NCBI GenBank assembly: GCA_024276905.1
Contig: JAJRWF010000048.1
Location: 34,283-98,282 of the forward strand
Direction of reading: 5' to 3'
Origin: Deltaproteobacteria bacterium
Lineage (GTDB): Bacteria; Desulfobacterota; Desulfuromonadia; Desulfuromonadales; Geopsychrobacteraceae
DNA: 64,000 nucleotides
This document shows, piece after piece, positions 26,293 through 35,036 of this stretch. Each line of letters begins with the position of its first letter. The stretch's first letter is position 1. The notes beneath the pieces are model-generated. The model did no database searches, was not told the DNA's origin, and saw only the letters and a list, made by a program, of their open reading frames with translations. The position numbers were made by a program, and so were the translations under genes.

Positions 26293-26877
26293 TCAACCTT
26301 CCTTCATCCACAAAATAGCAGCCGCGACCTCCCCCAGGCTCTTACGTTTGTTCATCGCCATTTTCTGCATTTGTCGATGCGCCTCAGGTTCGCTCAGCCC
26401 TTGGTTGATCAGCACTCCTTTGGCCTTCTCAATCTGTTGGCTGAGAGAGGAAATATCCTTGACGACGATCAGGGCTCCGATCACTTGCCCTTTATCCCGC
26501 AGTGGTGTGATGCGGCGCCGTTGGATAGAGTGCTTGCTGTGCCGACTGTAGTGTGACAGTCGCAGGTTATTCGCTGCTCCGGTGTTCAGGGCCTGCTGCA
26601 GGACATCGGCAAGGCCTTCTTGCTCCAATGATGGAAAGAGCTCCAGCAGCTTGTGCCCGAGAGCAGAGGTGGCAGCGATACCGCTGGTCTGCTCCATATA
26701 TGTGTTCCATGAAGTGATGTGAAGGTCGGTATCGATGGTGTAAATACCGAGATCGATCGTCTGCAGAATCTGGTCGATAATCTCGTCGCGTTCATGGCTG
26801 GAGGTGAGTTTGTTGCAAATTTCAATCAACGTCGGCAGCAACTGTCTGGGATAGTTGACGGTCTGAGAAGTTGTCAT
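26293..26877 (-). CDS. PAS-ANTAR RNA-binding regulator
   Basis: This 194-residue protein has a PAS domain at about 30-145 (IDLGIYTIDTDLHITSWNTYME) and a C-terminal ANTAR domain at about 147-190 (IEKAKGVLINQGLSEPEAH, MAMNKRKSLGEVAAAILW). ANTAR proteins bind paired hairpins with A-N-N-G-containing hexaloops and prevent termination in leader RNAs. Here the input is a PAS domain rather than a phosphorylated receiver, and no kinase is adjacent. The target RNA is not identifiable in this window. Confidence 0.85.
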   Translation of the reverse strand: MTTSQTVNYPRQLLPTLIEICNKLTSSHERDEIIDQILQTIDLGIYTIDTDLHITSWNTYMEQTSGIAATSALGHKLLELFPSLEQEGLADVLQQALNTGAANNLRLSHYSRHSKHSIQRRRITPLRDKGQVIGALIVVKDISSLSQQIEKAKGVLINQGLSEPEAHRQMQKMAMNKRKSLGEVAAAILWMKEG

Positions 26878-27183
26878 CGGTTATCGCAGCTCCTCTGGTT
26901 TTTAACCCGGTAATTCAGCTTCTGAAGTTGGTTGACTTCGGGATGTATCAGAATGGAATCGCATAAGGCATGCCACAAACATGTGTATGCTCAACCTGCT
27001 GAAATTACACACAGAAATCCAGTGCCCGTAAAAGACTGGCCAGAGATTGACAGAAAATTCACCTGACGATGATGTTTTTTTGTGCAGTTTCTTCGGCTGA
27101 CATCACATGGCGTACTGAGGTAGAATCAGGGCGCCGTTCTGCACCTGTGCCCCCTGTTGTTGTCTTTTGTCGGTTGAGAATCG
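26878..27183. other. 306-bp divergent intergenic region
   Basis: The region separates the leftward PAS-ANTAR gene from the rightward lipoprotein gene. I see the rightward promoter at 27097-27126, and no other gene or strong hairpin. Confidence 0.5.
27097..27126 (+). promoter_or_regulatory. Sigma70-like promoter of the NlpC/P60 lipoprotein gene
   Basis: CTGACA (27097-27102) and TAGAAT (27121-27126) are separated by 18 bases and lie about 58 bases before the ATG at 27184. Confidence 0.45.
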
Positions 27184-28011
27184 ATGCCAGTATTCGCCAT
27201 TGTCCGCACCTGTTTTCGGCAGCTGTTTCCCTGCCTGCTGCTGCTTTTCCTTGTCGCCTGTGGTGCGCTTTCCCCCGAACCGTCAGAGCACGCCGAACGT
27301 ACCTCCGGGGTGCCATCTGATCCGGTCGCCGGTTTGATCGGCAGGACTTCCGGGGCGCAGGGTTCCCTTGAAAAAATGGGGTTCAGTATTCAGGTCGGGG
27401 CCTTTTCTCAGGTTCAAAACGCTGCCCGGCTGGAACGTTTGCTCGATAACAAAGGCCTGGATACCTACTATTTCCGTGATTCGTCGGGGTTGTTCAAGGT
27501 TCGTTTCGGAAATCATCCAAATTATGCAGCAGCCCGACTGCAAGCCGAAGTCCTGCAGCGCCAGGGGGTGATCGGGCGTTTCTTTATCGTTATCCCAGAA
27601 AGCTACGCTGCGGCACGGATCAAACATAGCGGGCAGGGCAACTTGCGTGATGAACTGGTCCGGACTGCTCAAAAGTTTATCGGTGTCCCCTATCTCTGGG
27701 GGGGGGAGTCGCAGAAAGGTTTTGATTGCAGCGGGCTGACCATGGTCTGTTATCGAATTAACGGGCTTAATCTGCCGCGCAATTCACGCGCCCAATATGC
27801 CCGGGGGGTGCGGAGAGAAAGAGCACAACTGAAAAAAGGGGATCTGGTCTTTTTTGCTACCCAGGGTGGCAGGCGAGTGACCCATGTTGGTCTTTATCTC
27901 GGACAGGGGCGCTTTATTCATGCACCGCGCACCGGGAAGAAGGTGCGGGTGGCTGACCTTTCCTCCCGCTACTGGGCCAGGGTTTTTACTGGCGGTCGTA
28001 GCTATTTGTAG
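27184..28011 (+). CDS. SPOR-NlpC/P60 lipoprotein (cell-wall hydrolase)
   Basis: This 275-residue protein has a lipobox (LVAC, Cys26), a SPOR domain at about 63-140 (FSIQVGAFSQVQNAARLERLL, binding denuded glycan) and an NlpC/P60 catalytic domain at about 155-272. The Cys-His pair is in FDCSGLTMVCYRI and VTHVGLYLGQGRFIHA. It likely cleaves peptide stems of murein at the septum from the inner face of the outer membrane. Confidence 0.93.
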   Translation: MPVFAIVRTCFRQLFPCLLLLFLVACGALSPEPSEHAERTSGVPSDPVAGLIGRTSGAQGSLEKMGFSIQVGAFSQVQNAARLERLLDNKGLDTYYFRDSSGLFKVRFGNHPNYAAARLQAEVLQRQGVIGRFFIVIPESYAAARIKHSGQGNLRDELVRTAQKFIGVPYLWGGESQKGFDCSGLTMVCYRINGLNLPRNSRAQYARGVRRERAQLKKGDLVFFATQGGRRVTHVGLYLGQGRFIHAPRTGKKVRVADLSSRYWARVFTGGRSYL

Positions 28012-28069
28012 GTTGGATGCGTCCAGAGACCGTTCCCGAAAGCATAAAGTTGAAATTTTCAAATAGTTA

Positions 28070-28126
28070 TTGACAGGCGGGAAAGTTTCTGGATAATATT
28101 AAATCCTATATATATTGATTCAATAT
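28070..28126 (+). promoter_or_regulatory. Sigma70 promoter and palindrome before the sigma54 activator gene
   Basis: TTGACA (28070-28075) and TAATAT (28094-28099) are 18 bases apart. Downstream, ATATTGA-T-TCAATAT (28112-28126) is a perfect 15-base palindrome just before the start codon, a candidate site for repression or autoregulation. Confidence 0.6.
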
Positions 28127-28136
28127 GGGTGGAGTG

Positions 28137-29840
28137 ATGACACTTCCTTTTCTCTGTGACCGAAAGCTGTTCGACCAATTACCTCAGGCTGCTTTGCTGC
28201 TTGATTTACAGGGATTGGTGCTGGCCGCAAATTCTCAGGCTTGTCACCTGTTGCAGACTGACGAAACGGCGCTGTTGGGCCGTCATGCTGATAATGCGAC
28301 CGGCTTTTCGGTACTGGCGCAGAGCTGCCCTCTTGAAGATGTCGTCCAGCAGCGCGCCGGGCGGCGAAGTGTCGAGGTTGAGGGCCGAGGCAGCGGCTTG
28401 CCGCTGGTCGTTGAGTTGACGCCGTTGCTCGATGACTGCGGTCAATGTGTAGCACTGCTTGAGTCTTTTCGTGAAGCCCCGGTGATCCATGAAATGGCGA
28501 CGCGTCTGGAGCGCAAGCAGGCTATTTTGCAGACTGAAATGGAGCGTTCCCGGGCGCTGGTCAACTCGATTGCCGATGGCATATATACCGTCGATACTTC
28601 GATGAGGATCACGGCTTTCTCGCGCAGTCTGGAACGGATGACCGGTTACAACGAAGAGGAAGTTCTGGGCGCTCATTGTCGTGACGTCTTGCAGACCAAT
28701 GTCTGCGATACGGATTGTCCCCTGAGGTGGACGCTCGAGAATGAGAAGCCGATTCAGAATTGTCGTGCTTCGTTGGGCAGTCGACGCGGAGATAGTGTTC
28801 CGGCTTTTATTTCATCCGATCTGTTACGTGACTCAGATGGCAATGTCAGCGGTTGTATAGGAATTGTGCGTGATCGCACCGAGGTTGAAAAGCTGAAACA
28901 ACGCTTGGGTGACCGTCTTTCGTTCAGCGATTTTGTCGGCAAGAGTAAATCAATGATCGAATTGTTCGAACGTGCGGATACTGTCGCTGCGACTGATGCG
29001 ACGGTACTTATTCAGGGGGAGAGCGGCACCGGCAAGGAGATCATGGCCCGAGCCATTCACTATCGTTCAGGCCGCCGCAAAAAATCCTTTGTCCGGGTCA
29101 ATTGTGCTGCCTTGACGGATAGTCTGCTTGAAAGTGAACTGTTCGGGCACGACAAGGGCGCATTTACCGGGGCAATACGTGACAAGCCGGGTCGATTCGA
29201 ACTGGCCGATGGCGGAACCCTTTTCCTTGATGAAATTGGAGATACCTCGGTTGCCTTGCAGGCCAAGTTATTGCGGGCTCTGCAAGAGCGTGAATTTGAA
29301 CGGGTCGGCGGGGTCAGAACTATCAAGATAGATGTCAGGGTCATTGCTGCAACCAACAAGGACTTACGTAAAGAGGTCGCTGTTGGTAATTTTCGCGAGG
29401 ACCTCTACTACCGGCTTTGTGTTGTGCCCTTGCATCTGCCGCCGCTGCGGGAGCGAAAAGAGGATGTTCCGCTGCTGGTTGAGGCTTTTATTGAAAAATT
29501 CAATGCACGGGGAGAGCGAATTCAGGAGGTGTCGACCAGGGCCATGGCTCTGATGATGGCGTATGATTGGCCCGGGAATGTCCGCGAACTCGAAAATGCC
29601 ATCGAACATGCTTACGTTACCAGTACCTCTGGTCGTATCGAGCGATGTTTTCTGCCCACGGTGCTGCAGGGTGTTGTCGGTTCTGCCAGTTCCGATGAAG
29701 AGTCGTCTGGGGGAGGAGGGCGCGGAGAATTGTTGCAGGTTCTTGAGCGATGTCGCTGGCAGAAGAAGGCCGCAGCTCATCAGCTGGGGATCAGTCGAAC
29801 GACTCTCTGGCGGCGGATGAAAGAACTAGGGTTAACTTAA
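28137..29840 (+). CDS. PAS-domain sigma54-dependent transcriptional activator
   Basis: This 567-residue NtrC-type activator has two PAS modules (about 5-125 and 140-245, the latter [20 protein letters not shown] with Cys-rich [18 protein letters not shown]), an AAA+ domain (about 265-495) with Walker A GESGTGKE (about 295), the sigma54-contact GAFTGA loop (341-346) and LFLDEIGD, and a Fis-type HTH at the end ([16 protein letters not shown]). There is no receiver domain. The Cys-rich PAS could sense redox or ligand. ATG 28125 is an alternative start. It lies upstream of torD and the molybdoenzyme operon, which has three matching dyads, so it is the likely activator. Confidence 0.93.
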   Translation: MTLPFLCDRKLFDQLPQAALLLDLQGLVLAANSQACHLLQTDETALLGRHADNATGFSVLAQSCPLEDVVQQRAGRRSVEVEGRGSGLPLVVELTPLLDDCGQCVALLESFREAPVIHEMATRLERKQAILQTEMERSRALVNSIADGIYTVDTSMRITAFSRSLERMTGYNEEEVLGAHCRDVLQTNVCDTDCPLRWTLENEKPIQNCRASLGSRRGDSVPAFISSDLLRDSDGNVSGCIGIVRDRTEVEKLKQRLGDRLSFSDFVGKSKSMIELFERADTVAATDATVLIQGESGTGKEIMARAIHYRSGRRKKSFVRVNCAALTDSLLESELFGHDKGAFTGAIRDKPGRFELADGGTLFLDEIGDTSVALQAKLLRALQEREFERVGGVRTIKIDVRVIAATNKDLRKEVAVGNFREDLYYRLCVVPLHLPPLRERKEDVPLLVEAFIEKFNARGERIQEVSTRAMALMMAYDWPGNVRELENAIEHAYVTSTSGRIERCFLPTVLQGVVGSASSDEESSGGGGRGELLQVLERCRWQKKAAAHQLGISRTTLWRRMKELGLT

Positions 29841-29852
29841 GGGGTTACAGAT

Positions 29853-30452
29853 ATGCTCGAAATCGATCTGCGTCAGGACCTTTATGGCTTCTTTTCCCGG
29901 GTGTTCAGTTATCCGGACCAGGCTCTGCTCGAAACACTGGTGAAAGACATGACACTGGTGGCGAATTCCTTGTCGGCAGGGTCTCAGCAATTGTTGTCTG
30001 TCCCCTCACTGAGAGAACTTGAGGTCAGTTATACAGAGCTTTTCATCAGCCGGTTAGGAGGTGTTCCCGTTCCCCCCTATGGTTCAGTGTATCTTGAAGA
30101 CGAGAGGCAGTTGATGGGACAGACCAGCCTCTGCGTGCAACGTGCCTATGAAGATGAGGGTCTGAGCCACCCGGAAGGGGGGGAGCCTCCCGATTTTATT
30201 GCGACCGAGTTGGAGTTTCTTTATTATCTGGTCGGGCGCGAGATCGACGCTTTGGTACAGGAGGATCTGAACGCTGCCCGTATTGCCCATCAGCGGCAGG
30301 TCGATTTTTGTCACACTTTGTTGCAACCCTGGATAAAAAAATTCTGTCTACGGATATTGCAGGCTGCAGATGCTGCTCCATTGTACCGCTGGTCAGCGGA
30401 GATGCTGATGTTGTTCTGTTGCCTCGAGGAAGAACTTTACGGCGCTTCCTGA
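29853..30452 (+). CDS. TorD/DmsD-family molybdoenzyme chaperone
   Basis: This 199-residue all-helical protein belongs to the TorD superfamily: LYGFFSRVFSYPDQALLE at the N-terminus, YTELFISRLGGVPVPPYGSVY and PPDFIATELEFLYYL in the core. Such chaperones bind Tat signal peptides and help load the molybdenum cofactor. It follows the sigma54 activator by 12 bases and precedes the operon encoding a Tat-exported molybdoenzyme, its expected client. A strong terminator follows. Confidence 0.92.
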   Translation: MLEIDLRQDLYGFFSRVFSYPDQALLETLVKDMTLVANSLSAGSQQLLSVPSLRELEVSYTELFISRLGGVPVPPYGSVYLEDERQLMGQTSLCVQRAYEDEGLSHPEGGEPPDFIATELEFLYYLVGREIDALVQEDLNAARIAHQRQVDFCHTLLQPWIKKFCLRILQAADAAPLYRWSAEMLMLFCCLEEELYGAS

Positions 30453-30472
30453 CAGTTTCCACCGATTATAAG

Positions 30473-30524
30473 CAGAAACAAAACAAGGCATCGGGGATTT
30501 TCCTGGTGCCTTGTTTTGTTTCTG
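30473..30524 (+). terminator. Very strong intrinsic terminator after torD
   Basis: An 18-base arm (30473-30490) pairs perfectly with 30507-30524 around a 16-base loop. The stem contains AAACAAGGCA/TGCCTTGTTT. It separates the activator-torD unit from the next operon. Confidence 0.9.
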
Positions 30525-30546
30525 TTTGGTCATAGAACCGATGGGT

Positions 30547-30663
30547 GTGAAACTTGACGTTTCACGAAACGAATTGTTTCATTTACTGTTATTTTTGATC
30601 AAATCGCCACACTGGCGAGGATTGTCCTGCCTTGAATCTGCAACATTAGAAACGTCTTGTTTC
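30547..30663. promoter_or_regulatory. Three GAAAC-N5-GTTTC enhancer-like dyads
   Basis: Three inverted repeats share GAAAC-N5-GTTTC: 30549-30563 (extended to GTGAAAC/GTTTCAC, 30547-30565), 30566-30580 and 30649-30663. The first two are 17 bases apart centre to centre, the third lies 83 bases further. They are upstream of a sigma54-like promoter and next to a sigma54 activator gene, as expected for upstream activating sequences. Binding by that activator is inferred. Confidence 0.75.
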
Positions 30664-30738
30664 ACTTGCAGGTAAGGCCAGTTCTCGCTTTCCCGCTAAT
30701 GACGCATAAATCCCTGTAGATTAAGAGTTTATTCTAAA

Positions 30739-30753
30739 TGGCATATATCTTGA
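30739..30753 (+). promoter_or_regulatory. Candidate sigma54 (-24/-12) promoter
   Basis: TGGCATATATCTTGA fits the spacing TGGCAC-N5-TTGC of sigma54 promoters, with the -24 GG intact but A instead of C at the last position of the -12 TTGC. It lies about 75 bases downstream of the third dyad and about 135 before the cytochrome gene. The weak -12 leaves room for doubt. Confidence 0.5.
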
Positions 30754-30887
30754 TAGTGTCATATCTGGAAATTCCAATATTCGGTAAGGCGTATTTGCGT
30801 GTGATGCAGCCGGGTTGGAGAGGTCCGAACGTAAATTATGCGCTGCTTTGAAAGCATCGAAATCTCAAAAATGAGAAGGAGTAGAAG

Positions 30888-31211
30888 ATGAAAATGATGA
30901 AGATTCTGATTGTGGCAATGGCGATGGTTTTTTCTTCAACCTTGGTATTGGCTGTCGATGGAGGTAATTCGCGCAAAGGAAAATATCTCTATAAAAAAAG
31001 CTGTAAGCCTTGCCATGTTGATGGTGCTGAAGGGGGTGAATTGACCCCGTTGTCAAAAACCCAGAAACAATGGGACCGCTTTTTCAATAAAAACAAACAC
31101 AAGAAAAGCCCCGATGCCTTGGGCAAGTTCACCGAAAAGGATCTCAAGGATATCAACCAGTTCTTGTTTGACCACGCTGTTGACTCCGATCAGCCGGAAA
31201 CCTGTGGTTGA
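30888..31211 (+). CDS. Periplasmic monoheme cytochrome c
   Basis: This 107-residue protein has a cleavable signal peptide (about 1-22, ending VLAVDG) and one heme motif, CKPCH (about residues 40-44). The mature part is short and Lys-rich (NKNKHKKSPDALGKF), ending SDQPETCG. GAAGGAG precedes the ATG. It is the first gene of the molybdoenzyme operon and probably shuttles electrons between the membrane subunit and the periplasmic or outer-membrane partner. The exact partner is unknown. Confidence 0.88.
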   Translation: MKMMKILIVAMAMVFSSTLVLAVDGGNSRKGKYLYKKSCKPCHVDGAEGGELTPLSKTQKQWDRFFNKNKHKKSPDALGKFTEKDLKDINQFLFDHAVDSDQPETCG

Positions 31212-31249
31212 ACAAAGTGTTTAATCTTATCTTTCGGGAGGTATTATCG

Positions 31250-32713
31250 ATGCGAAAATTGCTGAGTCTGATGCTGGTCTTGCTGTTTCTGTCTCCTGCC
31301 ACGGTCATGGCAGCAAACATCGAAGATCTGCAGAAACAGCTGGCAGATCTGTCCACGGAACTGGAAGATCTTAATGACCGACTTGACTCTGCCGAGCGCC
31401 ATGCTGTTACTGACAGAATCAATTTTTATGGTGATATGCGGGTCCGGGCAAATAGTCTGCATTACGGAGATGTTCGTTTTCCGGCAATTGTCGGTAGCGG
31501 CGGGAATCCCGGGCCATATGATGTTGACAACGATCTGGTCTATACCACCCGGCTGCGAATCGGTATGAAGGCCAAGGTCTGGAAGAATGTTTCTTTTTCC
31601 GGCCGCTTAAGCATGTATAAGGCCTGGGGGGATTCCACCGGGGTGCAGCTGATGGATTCATTTGCGACGACCATGGATGGGACCAACAGCGGCAATACCA
31701 CCGGTGATTGGCTACACGTTGAGCGGGCCTACTTCAGTTGGAAGAAGATTGCCGGCAGCAATTTTTATCTGTCGATTGGTCGCCGACCCTCGACTTATGG
31801 CCCTCCCTCAGAAATCCGGGAGAATGAACTGCGCGGCGGAACACCCAGCGGTCATCTGGTGCAGTTTAACTTTGACGGTGCAACCCTTGGGTACCGCCTT
31901 GGAAAGATCACCGGAGTGGAGGGGCAGGTTGTCCGGTTCTGTTATGGGCAGGGTTATGATGCAGAATGGGGTAGTACAGAACTCTGGGGACCGAATGAAA
32001 CATATGATGTTGACGACATGCATCTTGCCGGTTTCAATATCGATGCCGTCAATGACGGAAGACATTTTCTGCAATTTACCCTGTTTAGAGCTTTTGATGT
32101 CACAGATGGTTTTCGTGGATTGGCGGTAATGCCGGCCCTGGATGGTGGGACAACACCGAATACAAATGGTTTGATCAGTCGTTTTGAGGCAACAGAAAAC
32201 ATCGGTGCCATCAATCTCGGGGGGGTTGGCTATATTTTGAGTCTGGACAACGGCGCCAAGGCTTTTGCTTCCTTCGGCTGGACGCAAAGTGATCCGAATG
32301 GTCGGACAGGGCCCTACGGCGGTCTTCTCAGTGATAGCGGGGAAACGACCAAACGGGATGGCTATTCGATATATATCGGCGGCAGAGTCCCGGCTCCTCT
32401 GGGCAAGTTAGGGCTTGAATATAATTGGGGCTCTCGATACTGGACACCCTTTGTTCAGGCTCAGGACGATATGATTGGACCCAAACTTGCGGCTCGGGGC
32501 CATGTTGGTGAGGCCTACTATATCTTTGAGATCAACCCGAAGATGTTTATCAAGCTTGATGGTCTCTATTATGACTACCAGTATACCGGCAGTGGTGTGC
32601 CAGTTGGAACACCGGTCAAGGTTGACGAGGTGGTGGCCACGAACATTCATGGTCAGATGCCGGTGGTGGATACGGCCTGGGATGCAAATATTTCAATGAC
32701 CATAAAGTTTTAA
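31250..32713 (+). CDS. Outer-membrane porin, DUF3373-like
   Basis: This 487-residue protein has a signal peptide (about 1-20), a short coiled coil (IEDLQKQLADLSTELEDLNDRL, about 23-45) and a long beta-barrel of alternating residues with many Gly/Tyr/Asp turns, ending in the aromatic SMTIKF typical of outer-membrane proteins. The composition and N-terminal coiled coil match the DUF3373-type porins found in metal- and sulfur-respiring bacteria. The ATG follows GGGAGG. It likely admits the substrate or releases the product of the molybdoenzyme. Confidence 0.85.
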   Translation: MRKLLSLMLVLLFLSPATVMAANIEDLQKQLADLSTELEDLNDRLDSAERHAVTDRINFYGDMRVRANSLHYGDVRFPAIVGSGGNPGPYDVDNDLVYTTRLRIGMKAKVWKNVSFSGRLSMYKAWGDSTGVQLMDSFATTMDGTNSGNTTGDWLHVERAYFSWKKIAGSNFYLSIGRRPSTYGPPSEIRENELRGGTPSGHLVQFNFDGATLGYRLGKITGVEGQVVRFCYGQGYDAEWGSTELWGPNETYDVDDMHLAGFNIDAVNDGRHFLQFTLFRAFDVTDGFRGLAVMPALDGGTTPNTNGLISRFEATENIGAINLGGVGYILSLDNGAKAFASFGWTQSDPNGRTGPYGGLLSDSGETTKRDGYSIYIGGRVPAPLGKLGLEYNWGSRYWTPFVQAQDDMIGPKLAARGHVGEAYYIFEINPKMFIKLDGLYYDYQYTGSGVPVGTPVKVDEVVATNIHGQMPVVDTAWDANISMTIKF

Positions 32714-32718
32714 CCCCG

Positions 32719-32757
32719 AAAAAGGAGGAAGGAGTCCGCTCTTTCCTCCTTTTTTGG
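32719..32757 (+). terminator. Internal terminator/attenuator between porin and molybdoenzyme genes
   Basis: AAAAAGGAGGAA (32719-32730) pairs perfectly with TTCCTCCTTTTT (32743-32754) around a 12-base loop, ending in a T-tract. Its place inside an operon suggests partial termination, giving more cytochrome and porin than enzyme, or bidirectional termination. It also sequesters a ribosome-site-like GGAGG. Confidence 0.7.
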
Positions 32758-32807
32758 TAGGACAACATCCAAGTATTCATATTTTCAAGTCAAAAGAGGA
32801 GTCTGAC

Positions 32808-35009
32808 GTGTCAGGATTGATCAATAAAAAATTGAGTCGCCGGCGTTTTCTCGGAACTTCTACCTGTGCACTGGCTACCGCAACGGTAGGGTCACAGGCC
32901 AGAGTACTTAAGGCGTTGGCCGTGTCCGGGGAGGTTGCCGCGCCGAAACTGAACGGAGGCAAAGATGTTTTTACCGCCTGCGGCATGTGTGTCAACAAGT
33001 GTGGTGTTATCGCCCGGGTCCGGGATGGTCGAATTCACAAGCTTGATCCGAATCCCGAGTATATCAAGAGTCGCGGGATGCTCTGCGCGCGAGGCAATGC
33101 CGGTATCAAGGTGATTTATGATCCGGACCGCCTCAAGTATCCCCTGATTCGCGCCGGGAAGCGTGGTGAAGGGAAGTGGCGGCGCGCGAGCTGGGACGAA
33201 GCCCTTGATCTGGTCGGCAAGAAAATGAACGAGATTGCCGAAAAATATACCCGGGCCGGGATGATGTTCGCTTCGACCGAAGGAACCTTTCAGGAGCACT
33301 TCTTTCTGCAGTTGGCCGAGTGTTTCGGTTCGCCGAATACGGTACGTCATCCGACGCTCTGCCTGTCGTCTAATATTCAGGGATTCAGTGCGACTTTCGG
33401 TACAAACCCAACACCCGATGTGCTGAACGCTGATTACATTATTATGAGTGGTGCCAATCGCAGTGAAGCGTTGATTACCCCCGATTCGATTGATCAGCTC
33501 AAAGGCGACGGCGGTCGTCGCAAACTGGTCTATCTCGATCCACGTTTCACCAAAACAGCCTCCAAGGCTGATGAATGGTTCCCGATCAAGCCTGGGAGTG
33601 ACATGGCTTTTATTTTGGCGCTGACCAATGTGATCGTCAGTGAGGGGTTGTACGCTAAAGAATTCATCGAGGAGATGACGGTTGGTTTTGATCAACTTGT
33701 GCCACACATCAAGCCTTACACTCCGGAGTGGGCAGCCACAGAAACCGAAATCCCGGCAGAGGATATCCGCCGAATTGCTCGAGAGTTTGCCAACGCTGCG
33801 CCAAGGGCAGTTTATTACCAGGGACGGCGTTCGTCGTTTTTTGACAATGACACCCAAATGCGCCGTGCAATGGCGATCCTTAATGCTGTAATCGGCAACT
33901 GGGACACCGCAGGCGGTCTGGTGCCGAATACCAAGATCAAGCTTCAGAAGCACGATTACCTGGCACCCTGGTACGATGATGTCCCCGAACGTCTCGATAG
34001 TGGCAGTGTCACTTTTTTGTCAGAAAAAGATGGGTCATGGACTGCTTTTCGTGATCGGGTCCTTGCCGGTAAGCCCTATCCGGTCAAAGGGATGATGATC
34101 TATAAGCAGAACGTCGTGATGTCGGTGCCCAACCGAGCTAAAACCCTGAAAATGATGGAGCAGATGGATTTTATCTGCACAATCGATATCGCCATGAGTG
34201 ATACCGCCTGGTATTCAGATGTGGTCCTACCCGAGGCGACCTATCTCGAACGGCAGGATCCTCTTGAATCGCTGGCCGGGATATTGCCGGTGGTTGCTTT
34301 CCGTCAGCCCTGTGTTGAGCCATTGTTTGAAAGTAAGCCAAACCTCTGGATCATGCAGAATCTGGCCAGGCGTCTGGGTGATGAGGTGGCTGCAACGTTT
34401 GATTTCACTATCGATGAGCACATTCATCACCAGGTGAGCAAGAACCCCAAAATTCTTAAGGACCTCAAGAATAAGGGGGTTCACTATATGAAAGTTTTAC
34501 CGACCTATGGTTTAACCCGCGGGAAAAGGCTCAGAACAAAAACAGGTAAGATTGAACTCTATTCGGCCAACTATGCTCGAAAGGGCCTCGACCCTTTACC
34601 GGTTTATACCAGGCATGAAGACGTCCCTGCGGGTAAGTTTCGTTTGATCGTCGGACGTAGTGCTATTTTTACCCACGGAACCACCGCCAATAATGCCTAT
34701 CTGCATGACATCATGCCGGAAAACACTCTGTGGCTAAATACTCTCTCGGCCCAAAAGGCCGGTTTAAGCGACGGACAGTTGGTCAAGGTGAAAAGCCGGG
34801 TTGGAGAAGGAACTCTCAAACTTGAGGTCACGGACAAGATTCGTCCTGATTGTGTTTACATGGTGCATGGATTTGGGGTTCTCTCCAAGGGGCAGTCATT
34901 GATCCATGGCCGCGGCGCCTGTGATGCCGCCCTGATTGAAGACAAGATCGAGCCGATCTCCGGCAATGTCGCCATGCACCAGACCTTTGTCGAAGTCAGC
35001 CCCGCTTAA
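32808..35009 (+). CDS. Tat-exported molybdopterin oxidoreductase (Psr/Phs/Arr-like catalytic subunit)
   Basis: This 733-residue DMSO-reductase-family enzyme starts at GTG 32808 (GAGGAG eight bases upstream). The Tat signal is LSRRRFLGTSTCALAT (about 8-24). The [4Fe-4S] cluster ligands are Cys58, Cys61, Cys65 and Cys93 (CGMC...C...C). The Mo ligand is probably Cys185 in RHPTLCLSS, as in the Nap/Psr/Arr/Phs group. The length (about 750) is that of PsrA/PhsA types. Neighbours are a ferredoxin-like subunit, an NrfD subunit, a porin and a cytochrome. The substrate (polysulfide, thiosulfate, selenate, arsenate or other) cannot be decided from sequence. Confidence 0.9.
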   Translation: MSGLINKKLSRRRFLGTSTCALATATVGSQARVLKALAVSGEVAAPKLNGGKDVFTACGMCVNKCGVIARVRDGRIHKLDPNPEYIKSRGMLCARGNAGIKVIYDPDRLKYPLIRAGKRGEGKWRRASWDEALDLVGKKMNEIAEKYTRAGMMFASTEGTFQEHFFLQLAECFGSPNTVRHPTLCLSSNIQGFSATFGTNPTPDVLNADYIIMSGANRSEALITPDSIDQLKGDGGRRKLVYLDPRFTKTASKADEWFPIKPGSDMAFILALTNVIVSEGLYAKEFIEEMTVGFDQLVPHIKPYTPEWAATETEIPAEDIRRIAREFANAAPRAVYYQGRRSSFFDNDTQMRRAMAILNAVIGNWDTAGGLVPNTKIKLQKHDYLAPWYDDVPERLDSGSVTFLSEKDGSWTAFRDRVLAGKPYPVKGMMIYKQNVVMSVPNRAKTLKMMEQMDFICTIDIAMSDTAWYSDVVLPEATYLERQDPLESLAGILPVVAFRQPCVEPLFESKPNLWIMQNLARRLGDEVAATFDFTIDEHIHHQVSKNPKILKDLKNKGVHYMKVLPTYGLTRGKRLRTKTGKIELYSANYARKGLDPLPVYTRHEDVPAGKFRLIVGRSAIFTHGTTANNAYLHDIMPENTLWLNTLSAQKAGLSDGQLVKVKSRVGEGTLKLEVTDKIRPDCVYMVHGFGVLSKGQSLIHGRGACDAALIEDKIEPISGNVAMHQTFVEVSPA

Positions 35010-35036
35010 AGAGGGTTGCTGTTAAGGAGTGGAAAA

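Larger units (their letters stand above)
30453..30887. other. Regulatory region of the Psr-like operon
   Basis: The 435 bases contain the terminator of the torD unit (30473-30524), three GAAAC-N5-GTTTC dyads (30549-30663), a sigma54-like promoter (30739-30753) and a leader of about 120 bases to the cytochrome start. No gene is seen. Confidence 0.75.

Noticed and set aside
30593-30603. TTTGATCAAA as an FNR site.
   Set aside because: The half-sites lack the four-base spacer and the place fits no promoter better than the sigma54-type elements.
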